Assembly (NCBI GenBank): GCA_029557915.1
Contig: JAKQHS010000050.1
Location: 1 to 41,400, forward strand
DNA: 41,400 nucleotides
Source: Bacteroidota bacterium
GTDB lineage: Bacteria > Bacteroidota > Bacteroidia > Chitinophagales > Saprospiraceae
Direction: 5' to 3'
A program made the position numbers and the translations under genes. How positions within the stretch are numbered: position 1 is the stretch's first letter; the number at the start of each line of letters is the position of its first letter. A model generated the notes under the pieces. The model was given only the letters and a program-made list of their open reading frames with translations, was not told where the DNA came from and searched no databases. Below, in pieces: positions 1-7,850 of the stretch.

Positions 1-88
1 GCCTTTGCTCCGCTTTAGAACTTCTTGAAACTGTTTTTAACTCAACTAATTCCTCCGGAGAAATTTCTATTGTAGTTCTCTTTGCCAT
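1..88 (-). CDS. IS630-like transposase, N-terminal fragment (cut by window edge)
   Basis: The first 29 codons are visible on the minus strand, from an ATG at 88 running off the left edge. The peptide opens MAKRTTIEIS and continues with PEELVELKTVSRSSKAEQR. A short beta-like start followed by an EL-L...SRS-K-EQR helix is typical of the helix-turn-helix N-terminus of IS630-family transposases and their stand-alone HTH halves, which bind the element ends. A promoter -7 box (TATATTTG, minus strand) lies at 105-112. The DDE catalytic core is outside the window, so the family call rests on only 29 residues; another HTH protein is possible. It stands directly beside the large repeat array. Confidence 0.55.
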   Translation of the reverse strand, partial: MAKRTTIEISPEELVELKTVSRSSKAEQR

Positions 89-104
89 AAATGAATGTTT
101 ACGA

Positions 105-112
105 CAAATATA
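105..112 (-). promoter_or_regulatory. Candidate -7 box for the IS630-like gene
   Basis: TATATTTG on the minus strand fits the Bacteroidota -7 consensus TAnnTTTG exactly and ends 16 bp before the ATG. No TTTG -33 box is seen at 19-21 bp, so this is only a half match. Confidence 0.35.
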
Positions 113-137
113 CTAATTTAATTTAGTAATCTATACA

Positions 138-1241
138 CTAGCTTCTAACTTCTAACTTCGAGCTTCTACATGGGAAGCTGGGGGGCTGGATCACTAATTC
201 CATCGGAACTGCCAGGCCAATACGCCCTAACTTCTAACTTCTAACTGCTACATTGGAAGCTGGAAGCTGGAAGCTAGGGGGTGGGACCACAAATTCCCCC
301 GGAACTGCCAAGCCAATACGCCCTAACTTCTAACTTCTACATTGGGAGCTGGAAGCTGGAAGCTGGAAGCTAGGGGGTGGGACCACTAAAACTCCCGGAA
401 ATGCCCGGCCAATACGCCCTAGCTTCTAACTTCTAACTTCGAGCTTCTACATGGGAAGCTGGGGGGCTGGATCACTAATTCCATCGGAACTGCAAGGCCA
501 ATACGCCCTAACTTCTAACTTCTAACTGCTACATTGGAAGCTGGAAACTGGAAGCTAGGGGGTGGGACCACAAATTCCCCCGGAACTGCCAAGCCAATAC
601 GCCCTAGCTTCTAACTTCTAACTTCGAGCTTCTATCTGGAAGTTGGAAGTTGGAAGCTAGGGGAGGAAGCACAAACCCCCGGAACTGCCAGGCCAATTCG
701 CCCTAGCTTCTAACTTCTAGCTTCGAGCTACTATCTGAGAGATGGAAGCCGGGAGCTCAGGGACGGGACCACTAAAACTCCCGGAACTGCCAAGCCAATA
801 CGCCCTAACTTCTATCTTCGAGCTTCGAGCTTCTACATTGGGAGCTGGGAACTGGAAGCTAGGGGCTGAACCACTAAAACTCCCGGAACTGCCAGGCCAA
901 TACGCCAATACGCCCTAACTCCTATCTTCTAACTTCGAGCTTCTACATTGGGAGCTGGGAGCTGGGAGCTAGGGGTCGGGACCACTAAAACTCCCGGAAC
1001 TGCCAGGCCAATACGCCCTAACTTCTATCTTCTAACTTCGAGCTTCTACATGGGAAGCTAGGGGGTGGGACCACTAATTCCCCGGAACTGCCATGCCAAT
1101 ACGCCCAAACTCCTATCTTCTAACTTCGAGCTTCTACATTGGGAGCTGGAAGCTGGGAGCTGGGGGGCGGGACCACTAAAGCTCCCGGAACTGCCAAGCC
1201 AATACGCCCTAACTCCTATCTTCTAACTTCGAGCTTCTACT
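138..1241. repeat. Tandem array of about 11 hairpin-forming units of 88-111 bp
   Basis: The block CCAATACGCCC, usually preceded by GGAACTGCCAGG, recurs at about 217, 313, 409, 498, 594 (as CCAATACGCCC), 693 (one base changed), 795, 897, 1008, 1096 and 1199. Between these blocks every unit has a pyrimidine-rich left arm built of CTTCTAA-type heptamers ending in GAGCTTCTAC, a short turn (ATTGGG or ATGGG), and a purine-rich right arm built of GAAGCTG heptamers. The two arms are near-complementary over about 24 bp, with mismatches mostly A-C or G-T. The linker GGGACCACTAAAACTCCC then leads to the next unit. The array ends with a left arm only, 9 bp before the stop codon of the M16 peptidase. The small open frames in it are by-products of the repeat. 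Confidence 0.9.
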
Positions 1242-1249
1242 ACTGACCC

Positions 1250-3991
1250 TTACGATTTTTTTACTTCCACTTCGGTCTTGTTTTTCTCAAAGTCTCCGGC
1301 GTAGACCTTCACCAGTTTGGACTTGTTGAAGTATTTTTTCAAGGCATTGTTCACCATTTCGGGTTTGAGCGCTTTGATCTTGTTTTCAAAAGCGGTGAAA
1401 TCATTCAGGTCGCGGCCATTCATCATATAGCTTTTAAGCATATTGGTCAGGTTGGGATTGGAGCCCAGCAGGGTCTGCCTTTGATTGAGTTCGCTCTGGA
1501 TGGAACTGGCGAGTTCTTCCGGGGTAAATCCTTTCATCAGGGCTCTGTCGATTTCTTCGTTCAGGGCGCTGTCCAGCCGGTTGTGGTAAAGCGGGTTAAA
1601 GAAAGCATAGATACCCCAATTGCCCACATTGTATTTGTATTCGGTCTGGAGAAAACTTCCGGCGCCGTAGCTCATGCCTTCGTTTTCACGCAGGCGCTGA
1701 GGAATGCGGGAAGAGAGGAAGGCCCCTCCGCCAAGCAGTTCGTTGGCCATGAAGGCGGCAGGATAATCCGGATGCTGCTGGCTGATATTGATATTGAGGT
1801 TGGCCAGGAGCATGGCATTGGTTTTGTCTGGGGTGTTGACGTTGAGTTTGGTTTCTTTGGTTTCGAAAAACTGGGGTTTGATTTCGGCATAGGGGCTCTT
1901 GCTGTTCCATTTTCCAAAATCGCTCGTCAGCCTGCTTTTGATCACCGATTTATCCAGTTCGCCGACAAAAGAGAAAAAGGCGTTGTTGGCGCCGTAAAAA
2001 CTGCGGTAATAATTCTTCAGTTCAGCGAGTTTCACCTTGGGCAGTTCCTGAAGCTGTTCTTCGGAATCGTAGAAATAATTGGGATGGCCTTTGGCATACC
2101 CGGAAGTCAGCTTGCTCAGTTTTTCCGAGGCGACGGTCTGGGGATCGTTTTTATTGGATTCGAGGTTGGCGCGGGTATCGAGAATCAGTTTTTCGAATTC
2201 TGTGCTGTCAAAAGCCGGATTTTTCAGGAGGTCGTCCAGTAAAGCGAGGACTTCAGGCAGGTTTTTTTTGTCGGAATTGATGCTGATCACCAGTTCATCC
2301 GGACTGCCGTTGAAACTGAGATTGGTTTTCAGCCGGTCCAGTTCATCGTTGATCACTTTTTTGGATTTGGTGGTCGTACCGGTTTTGAGCATCCGGGCAG
2401 TGAGGGAGGCGATCATGGACTTGTTCATCAGGCTGGTTTCGTTGCCCCATTTCAGGCTTATGCTTCCATTGACCTTGTCGCCTTTCGTAGGTTTGAGCAG
2501 AAGGGCATATTTGCCGCCGTTGGGAAGGGTCCCGTACTCGGTGTTCTGGAGGATATTGGCAATGGAGCTTTCAAATTCGGCTTTTTGTTCGGCCGCCGCT
2601 TTACCGGTATAGCCTTCCAGCATTTTTTGGATATCCGGGGTCTCCGCCACCACTACCCGGTCCGGGGCCGCTTCCGGGATAAAGACACCCAGGGTCCGGT
2701 TGGAAGATTTATAATATTTCCTCGCTGCAGCCTTTACCTCATCGATTTTGAGGTTTTCAATGCGGTCGCGATACAAGTACCAAAGTCTCCAGTCCCCGGC
2801 GCCGACAAATTCCGTGAGAGCGATGGTCAGGTTGAGGGTGCTGGCGGAGGTTTGTTCAATATTTTTCAGGATGGCATTCCTCGCCCGGATCACATCTTCT
2901 TCGCTGATTTCCGTATTGCCGATGGCGTCGATGGTTTGCACCAGGACGTTTTTGGCCTCGTCCAGGTTTTTGTCTTTCGGCACTTCCACTTCAAAATAAG
3001 TAAAGCCCGGATCGAAAAGGGTTTGTGAATAGCCCGACACTTTGGTCGCCAGCTTGGCATCGACCAGTTTTTTGTACAGGATGCCGGAAGGATTGTTGGT
3101 CAGGATCTCGATGAGGGCATCATTGGCCGCATACTCCGGATCCGCGACACTGGGCGTGTGGTAGCCCATGCCGATGTACTGAATATCCCCGGTGCGGCGG
3201 AGGCTCACCAGTCGCTCACCATCCTGAGGGGGTTCAACCGTATAGGTGGGCTGCAATACCCTTTCCGGACGGGGGATCACCCCGAAATATTCCTGGACGT
3301 ATTGCAAGGCTTTCTGTTCATCAAACTTGCCTCCGATGATCAGCAAGGCGTTGTCGGGCTGGTAATATTTTTTATAAAAGGCGCGCAGGTTGTCCGCTTT
3401 GACCCGCTCGATGTCTTCTTTGCTGCCTATCGTGGAATTTCCGTAGTTGTGCCAGAGGAACATGGTCGAGAGGATCCTTTCGTTGAGGACGCCGCTTTGA
3501 TTGTTCTCCCCGATCTCGAATTCATTGCGCACCACGCTGAATTCTTTTTTGAGTTCTTCTTCCAGAATTTTGGAATTGACCATCCGGTCGGCTTCCATGT
3601 CGATCGCCCAACGAAGGTTTTCATCCGAAGCCGACAGGATCTCATAATAGTTGGTCCGGTCGTACCAGGTGGTCCCGTTGGCAAAAGCCCCCTTGTCGGC
3701 TATGGCTTTTTTGATGTCCGTAAATTTTCCGCATTGTTTAAACAGCATGTGTTCCAGCAAATGGGCCATGCCGGTTTCGCCATACCCTTCATGGCGGGAT
3801 CCCACCTTATAAATAATGTTGACCACCAGGTTGGTCTGGGCCGCATCTGGGATCAAGAGCACCCGGAGGCCGTTTTCAAGTTCGTATTCCTTCAGTCCTT
3901 CGACCATGGTCACGGGTTTGGGCATGGTCTGGGCTATAAGCTGGACAATAAATACCAGGAGAATGACCGCAAGGGGGATTCTTTGTTTCAT
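1250..3991 (-). CDS. Secreted M16 family zinc peptidase (two-domain, pitrilysin/insulinase type)
   Basis: A 913-residue protein with an N-terminal signal peptide (hydrophobic stretch at about 6-20, ending LIAQ). The inverted zinc motif HLLEH lies at 77-81 and the third ligand is Glu157 in VVRNE, exactly 76 residues on, so the first M16 unit should be active. The second half (from about residue 480) repeats the fold without a zinc motif and carries the Arg/Tyr substrate-binding pair in RLRENEGMSYG. This single-chain fusion of catalytic and inactive halves is common in Bacteroidota; such enzymes degrade peptides in the periplasm or at the cell surface. The ATG at 3991 is preceded by a promoter at 4033-4064. 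The 3' end abuts the hairpin array. Confidence 0.93.
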   Translation of the reverse strand: MKQRIPLAVILLVFIVQLIAQTMPKPVTMVEGLKEYELENGLRVLLIPDAAQTNLVVNIIYKVGSRHEGYGETGMAHLLEHMLFKQCGKFTDIKKAIADKGAFANGTTWYDRTNYYEILSASDENLRWAIDMEADRMVNSKILEEELKKEFSVVRNEFEIGENNQSGVLNERILSTMFLWHNYGNSTIGSKEDIERVKADNLRAFYKKYYQPDNALLIIGGKFDEQKALQYVQEYFGVIPRPERVLQPTYTVEPPQDGERLVSLRRTGDIQYIGMGYHTPSVADPEYAANDALIEILTNNPSGILYKKLVDAKLATKVSGYSQTLFDPGFTYFEVEVPKDKNLDEAKNVLVQTIDAIGNTEISEEDVIRARNAILKNIEQTSASTLNLTIALTEFVGAGDWRLWYLYRDRIENLKIDEVKAAARKYYKSSNRTLGVFIPEAAPDRVVVAETPDIQKMLEGYTGKAAAEQKAEFESSIANILQNTEYGTLPNGGKYALLLKPTKGDKVNGSISLKWGNETSLMNKSMIASLTARMLKTGTTTKSKKVINDELDRLKTNLSFNGSPDELVISINSDKKNLPEVLALLDDLLKNPAFDSTEFEKLILDTRANLESNKNDPQTVASEKLSKLTSGYAKGHPNYFYDSEEQLQELPKVKLAELKNYYRSFYGANNAFFSFVGELDKSVIKSRLTSDFGKWNSKSPYAEIKPQFFETKETKLNVNTPDKTNAMLLANLNINISQQHPDYPAAFMANELLGGGAFLSSRIPQRLRENEGMSYGAGSFLQTEYKYNVGNWGIYAFFNPLYHNRLDSALNEEIDRALMKGFTPEELASSIQSELNQRQTLLGSNPNLTNMLKSYMMNGRDLNDFTAFENKIKALKPEMVNNALKKYFNKSKLVKVYAGDFEKNKTEVEVKKS

Positions 3992-4032
3992 AAAGCAGTT
4001 TTATTTAATGAAGTTTTTCAGGGATCAAAAGG

Positions 4033-4064
4033 CAAAATTAACGGGATTTCGGTAAAGGTCCACA
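4033..4064 (-). promoter_or_regulatory. Promoter of the M16 peptidase
   Basis: On the minus strand TGTG (4061-4064) is followed after 20 bp by TAATTTTG (4033-4040). The -7 box is a perfect TAnnTTTG and the -33 box has one mismatch to TTTG. The predicted leader is about 35 nt. It suggests the peptidase is transcribed separately from the pfkB-MFS pair upstream. Confidence 0.55.
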
Positions 4065-4092
4065 CCCCCCATTTAGGGTGATTTGGCCAGGC

Positions 4093-5364
4093 TCAGGATT
4101 CAAGGTAATCCAGGTCCTTGCCGTGGGTTTCGGGAATGGTCAGGGTGGAATAGAAGGCTATGGTGAAAACGATCAAACCCACTCCGCCGGCGGCGGCAAA
4201 TACCGACCAGCCTGCCTGTTTAAGAAATACAAACAAAGAGGTCATCAGGACCGTCGTGCCCCTTACCATGTTGGGCACGGTGGTCGCCGCCGTTGCCCGC
4301 AAATTGGTGCCGAATTGTTCCGCGCCAATGGTGACAAACATGGCCCAAAAGCCAATGCCGAGCCCAAGCAAAGCGGATAGGACATACATGCCGTTCGCAG
4401 AACGGACCCAGCCGGAGAGATAGATCAGCACCATGGCCAGGGTAAAGAGGGTGAAGTACAGGACCGCTTTCTTGCGCGATTGCAGCATATGGCTGACCAG
4501 CCCGCTGCTCAGATCACCGGCCGATAAGCCTATATAAGCCCACATGATGGACAAACCGGGACTCACCGGTTCTGCAATGCCCAGGGCATTCCCGTATTCA
4601 TTGCTGAAGGTGAGCAATACCCCAATGACGTACCAGCTTGGGAGCCCTATACCAATGCATTTGAGGTAGGTGATCAAACGGTCCTTTTTGGTGAAAAGGG
4701 CAAAAAAATTGCCTTTTTGCACATGCGCGGCCGTTTTGATATTTTTATAAAAACTGGATTCAAACACCCCGATCCGCAGGAAAAGCAAAGCCAGGCCCAT
4801 GCCCCCACCCACAAAATAGGCGGTTCGCCAGTCAAACCACTCCACGGTAAAATAAGCCACTACGGCGCCCATCAATCCGACCCCGGCAACCAGGCTGGTG
4901 CCCAGGGCACGCAAATGTTTCGGGATGGATTCGGATACCAGCGTGATCCCGGCGCCGAGTTCTCCCGCAAGGCCGACCCCAGCGATGAACCGCAGGACCT
5001 TATAGGTTTCCCCGTCCTGGACGAAACCACAGGCAATATTGGCAAGGGAATAGGTGATGATGGAACCAAACAGGACGGAAAGCCTGCCTTTTTTATCTCC
5101 AAGCACCCCCCAAATCACCCCGCCCACCAGGAGTCCGGTCATTTGCCAATTCAGGATGGAAGTACCCACCAGGGAGATGTCGGTTTCCGACAAACCCAGT
5201 GATTTGAGGCTGGGGATCCTCACGATTCCAAAAAGCAGAAGATCGTAAATATCCACAAAATATCCCAGGGCGGCCACAATCACCGGCAAGCTCAGGAGGT
5301 GCTTTATTTCTGTTTTGGTCACTTTCATCTCATCGGGAATAGGAGGCAAGGACAGGAAGGGCAA
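4093..5364 (-). CDS. Major facilitator superfamily transporter
   Basis: A 423-residue integral membrane protein with about 12 predicted helices. The first helix contains GYFVDIYDLLLFG, and the loop between helices 2 and 3 carries the MFS signature GDKKGR. Helix 5 has the glycine-rich AGVGLAGELGAG stretch. The substrate cannot be read from sequence; members with a similar first helix carry metabolites or sugars with protons. Translation could begin at the annotated ATG (5364) or at Met13, which starts MKVTKTEIKH; the first 12 residues are hydrophobic-polar and not obviously conserved. Its start lies 3 bp after the pfkB stop codon, so the two are almost certainly co-transcribed, which hints that the transporter supplies or exports a sugar-related compound (inference). 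Confidence 0.85.
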   Translation of the reverse strand: MPFLSLPPIPDEMKVTKTEIKHLLSLPVIVAALGYFVDIYDLLLFGIVRIPSLKSLGLSETDISLVGTSILNWQMTGLLVGGVIWGVLGDKKGRLSVLFGSIITYSLANIACGFVQDGETYKVLRFIAGVGLAGELGAGITLVSESIPKHLRALGTSLVAGVGLMGAVVAYFTVEWFDWRTAYFVGGGMGLALLFLRIGVFESSFYKNIKTAAHVQKGNFFALFTKKDRLITYLKCIGIGLPSWYVIGVLLTFSNEYGNALGIAEPVSPGLSIMWAYIGLSAGDLSSGLVSHMLQSRKKAVLYFTLFTLAMVLIYLSGWVRSANGMYVLSALLGLGIGFWAMFVTIGAEQFGTNLRATAATTVPNMVRGTTVLMTSLFVFLKQAGWSVFAAAGGVGLIVFTIAFYSTLTIPETHGKDLDYLES

Positions 5365-5367
5365 GGC

Positions 5368-6315
5368 TTATCCATGATGGTTGATCGGGCGCATGGTTTT
5401 TAATTGTTGATACAGTTTGTTGGCTTGTTTTGGATCAAACAATTTGGTGCCTTTGTGCAGGGTCGCAGCGGTACCGCAGGCAATGCCCATTCGCAGCGCA
5501 TCGAGCAGTTCGGCCTGTTGAGCCAATTTGAATAACACACCGGCCACCATGCTGTCTCCGGCTCCGACCGTGCTCATGGTGACGACGGGAGGCGGTTTCA
5601 TGCGGTAGGTTTCCTTACCGTTGCAAATGACCGCGCCTTCAGCACCCATGGAGATCACAATATTTTCAGCGAAGCCTTTAGCTATCCATTCCTTAGCGAT
5701 CACAACGGATTGGGGTATACTTAGCTTGGGTTTACCGGTCACCAGGGCCACTTCCTTGAGACTGGGTTTTATGAGAAAAGGGCGGTAAGCAAAACATTTG
5801 GCCAGTTCATCTCCCGGAAGATCAAGGACCAGCTTGCAATTGTTTCTGGAACACCATTTTGCCAGCTTCCCCGTGAACTCAGCCGAAAGTCCGGGGGGGT
5901 GGCTTCCGCTCAGGACCAGGTGGTCGGGCTTGGGCCGTAAAGAATGGAGCGCCGTGAGCAAAAGCAGTTCATGGTTTTTTTTTATACCGGCCCCTTTGTT
6001 GACCAACCGGAATTCTTTCCCGTCGGTACGGTCAGTCACGGTAATGTTTTCCCGGGTTTCCGGCCTTAGGTGGATCGGTTTTATGGCAATTCCTTCATCC
6101 TTCAGCCTGGATTCTATGAACTTCCCATTGTGCCCACCGGAGAAAAACAGGGCCTTTGTTTTGACATCCAAACGGTGCAATCCTTTGGCGACATTGATAC
6201 CTCCTCCCCCCACTTCCTTTTCATAACTTTCACACCGCAGTTTCTCGGTTGGAATCAACTGGGGCACGATCACCGAGATATCAATGGACGGGTTCAGTGT
6301 AATGGTTACAATCAT
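5368..6315 (-). CDS. pfkB: PfkB-type phosphofructokinase (1-PFK family hexose phosphate kinase)
   Basis: A 315-residue ribokinase-fold kinase. The N-terminal substrate lid begins TITLNPSIDIS, followed by the family motif GGGGINVAKGLHRL (36-49) and the C-terminal ATP/anion-hole motif TVGAGDSMVAG with catalytic Asp254. The spacing and the motifs KLRCES, GSHPPGL and LIKPSLKE closely follow E. coli PfkB, the minor 6-phosphofructokinase, rather than FruK or tagatose kinases, although the family is hard to split by eye. The enzyme phosphorylates a sugar phosphate with ATP in the cytoplasm. It is the first gene of a two-gene unit with the MFS transporter and is divergent from the CPBP protease (43 bp apart). 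Confidence 0.85.
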   Translation of the reverse strand: MIVTITLNPSIDISVIVPQLIPTEKLRCESYEKEVGGGGINVAKGLHRLDVKTKALFFSGGHNGKFIESRLKDEGIAIKPIHLRPETRENITVTDRTDGKEFRLVNKGAGIKKNHELLLLTALHSLRPKPDHLVLSGSHPPGLSAEFTGKLAKWCSRNNCKLVLDLPGDELAKCFAYRPFLIKPSLKEVALVTGKPKLSIPQSVVIAKEWIAKGFAENIVISMGAEGAVICNGKETYRMKPPPVVTMSTVGAGDSMVAGVLFKLAQQAELLDALRMGIACGTAATLHKGTKLFDPKQANKLYQQLKTMRPINHHG

Positions 6316-6346
6316 ACTTGGCGTGTAAAGATTGCATATTTTAGGC

Positions 6347-6354
6347 TATTTTTG
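6347..6354 (+). promoter_or_regulatory. Candidate -7 box at the CPBP gene
   Basis: TATTTTTG fits TAnnTTTG perfectly but ends only 4 bp before the GTG start codon, and no -33 TTTG lies at the expected distance. If real, transcription would start at about the first codon. Confidence 0.35.
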
Positions 6355-6358
6355 ACCG

Positions 6359-7012
6359 GTGTCGATATTTTCTTTATTATTCATTGGCCTCCAGTTGATT
6401 GTACTCCCTGTACTCAGTTTTCAATCCAGGTCAACCCTTGAAGAATCAGAAGAAATTCCACCCCGGCAGGCCTTATATCTTCAATCCATTATTATGCTCA
6501 CCGCGATCGGGGGCCTGGCTGCACTGGTGGACTGGAGGGAAACCCTGGAAATCCGCTGGTTCAGCCCGTTCACCGGCCCTGCCCTGGCCCTGGCAGGGGG
6601 GATATACCTGGCCGGCCTGCTGGTCAACTTTATCAATTACCGCATGTCCAAAGAAAAGGAAGACAAAAGCGCCCAGATGCTGCCGGAAACCAAAAAGGAA
6701 TACCTGCTTTGGATTTTTCTTTGCTTTACCGCAGCCTGGGCCGAGGAGTATATCTACCGTGGGGTCCTGACCCACCTCCTGAGCCAGAATGGCATGGTAT
6801 TTATACTTGCAGCCCTGCTTAGCGCCGTCAGCTTTTCCTTTTCACACTTTACCCAGGGTTGGCTGGCCATACCGGTGACCTTCGTATTTGCCCTGGGTTT
6901 CCAGTTTCTGTACGCGGTCAGCGGGAGCCTGGCCCTTCCTTTCCTGGTCCATTTCTTTTATAATATTTCGGCGGAATGGGTGCGGAAATGGCTTATCCGG
7001 CCGGTGAAATAG
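6359..7012 (+). CDS. CPBP family intramembrane glutamic/metallo-protease
   Basis: A 217-residue membrane protein with about 6 helices. It has the three CPBP/Rce1 motifs: EEYIYR (Glu129, Glu130, Arg134), FSFSH (Phe159, His163) and a third-helix histidine in LPFLVHFFYN (His198, Asn202). Members cleave prenylated or other membrane proteins, or process peptides; the target here is unknown. The frame has a TGA stop at 6353-6355, so translation must start after it; the GTG at 6359 is the only start that keeps the first membrane helix. The next ATG (about 6493) would drop it. The 3' end overlaps the rsmA 3' end by 20 bp (convergent). Confidence 0.85.
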   Translation: MSIFSLLFIGLQLIVLPVLSFQSRSTLEESEEIPPRQALYLQSIIMLTAIGGLAALVDWRETLEIRWFSPFTGPALALAGGIYLAGLLVNFINYRMSKEKEDKSAQMLPETKKEYLLWIFLCFTAAWAEEYIYRGVLTHLLSQNGMVFILAALLSAVSFSFSHFTQGWLAIPVTFVFALGFQFLYAVSGSLALPFLVHFFYNISAEWVRKWLIRPVK

Positions 7013-7772
7013 CCTCTATTTTTTTTACGATGCCGACATAGTCCTGCACCGATAACTGCTCCGGGCGCAGGTCAAAAAAAGAGTCGGCAAGGATATCAGG
7101 GGACAACCGGGTTTTGAGGGAATTCCGGATCATTTTTCTTTTTTGAAGAAAACAGGATTTGACCACCGTCCTGAAAAGGCGTTCATCGCAGTCCAGGTGA
7201 AATTCCGGTTTCCGGGTAAACCGGAGCACGGCCGATTTTACTTTGGGAGGCGGGCTGAAATTGCCCTCGTTTACCGTAAACAGGTAGTCCACTTCGTAAT
7301 AAGCCTGGGTCAGTACGCTGATCACCCCGTATTCGCGGCTGCCGGGCTTATGGGCAATGCGCTGGGCCATTTCTTTCTGGAACATTCCGACCATACCCGG
7401 GACCAGGTCGCGGTGATCGATCATTTTGATGACGATCTGGGAGGATATATTGTAGGGGAAATTGCCAATGATCACCAGGGGTTCTCCACCGAAGAGGTTG
7501 TTGAGGTCCAGCTTCAGGAAATCGGAATGGATCAGCCGGCATGCTGCGTACCGGGGGTCCGCAGCCAACAACCGGACCATATCCAGGTCTGCCTCGACCA
7601 AAGCAAGGCCTTGATATTTTTCAGCCAGGTATTTACTAAGCATGCCCCGGCCGGGGCCGATTTCGAGGAGGTGGCCGATGGGTTCAAAACCGGCCAGGGC
7701 GTCCACGATGGACCGGGCAATGGATTCATTGGTAAGAAAATGCTGGCCAAAGGACTTCTTTGCCCGTATCAT
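6993..7772 (-). CDS. rsmA: 16S rRNA (adenine1518/1519-N6)-dimethyltransferase RsmA (KsgA)
   Basis: A 259-residue protein of normal family length. The N-terminus KKSFGQHFL is the conserved KsgA opening; motif I LEIGPGRGML (37-45) binds S-adenosylmethionine, and motif IV NFPYN (104-108) is the catalytic site that dimethylates two adjacent adenines in helix 45 of 16S rRNA during 30S maturation. It is divergent from pdxA with a 78-bp gap. Its 3' end overlaps the convergent CPBP gene. A start at ATG 7772 gives the full conserved N-terminus. Housekeeping gene, normal composition. Confidence 0.96.
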   Translation of the reverse strand: MIRAKKSFGQHFLTNESIARSIVDALAGFEPIGHLLEIGPGRGMLSKYLAEKYQGLALVEADLDMVRLLAADPRYAACRLIHSDFLKLDLNNLFGGEPLVIIGNFPYNISSQIVIKMIDHRDLVPGMVGMFQKEMAQRIAHKPGSREYGVISVLTQAYYEVDYLFTVNEGNFSPPPKVKSAVLRFTRKPEFHLDCDERLFRTVVKSCFLQKRKMIRNSLKTRLSPDILADSFFDLRPEQLSVQDYVGIVKKIEAISPAG

Positions 7773-7850
7773 ACTGCAATGATACCATTTCTAACCCTGA
7801 CCAAACCCCCTGATTTATATTATCTTCGGCCCAAATTAGCGTTAAATAAA

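Noticed and set aside
717-908. 63-codon open frame on the minus strand inside the array
   Set aside because: It is a translation of two repeat units (the peptide repeats GSSGSFSG); it has no start context or family.
138-1241. CRISPR-like alternation of a conserved block with intervening sequence
   Set aside because: The intervening sequences are not unique spacers but variants of the same hairpin arms, block spacing varies from 88 to 111 bp, and no cas gene is present.
3158-4081. 307-codon plus-strand open frame opposite the M16 peptidase
   Set aside because: Antisense shadow: the minus-strand frame has full M16 motifs, and the shadow peptide is His/Phe/Gly-rich with no domain.
7143-7850. 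N-terminal extension of PdxA by 236 codons
   Set aside because: The extra part is antisense to rsmA, and the family N-terminus starts at the ATG at 7851.
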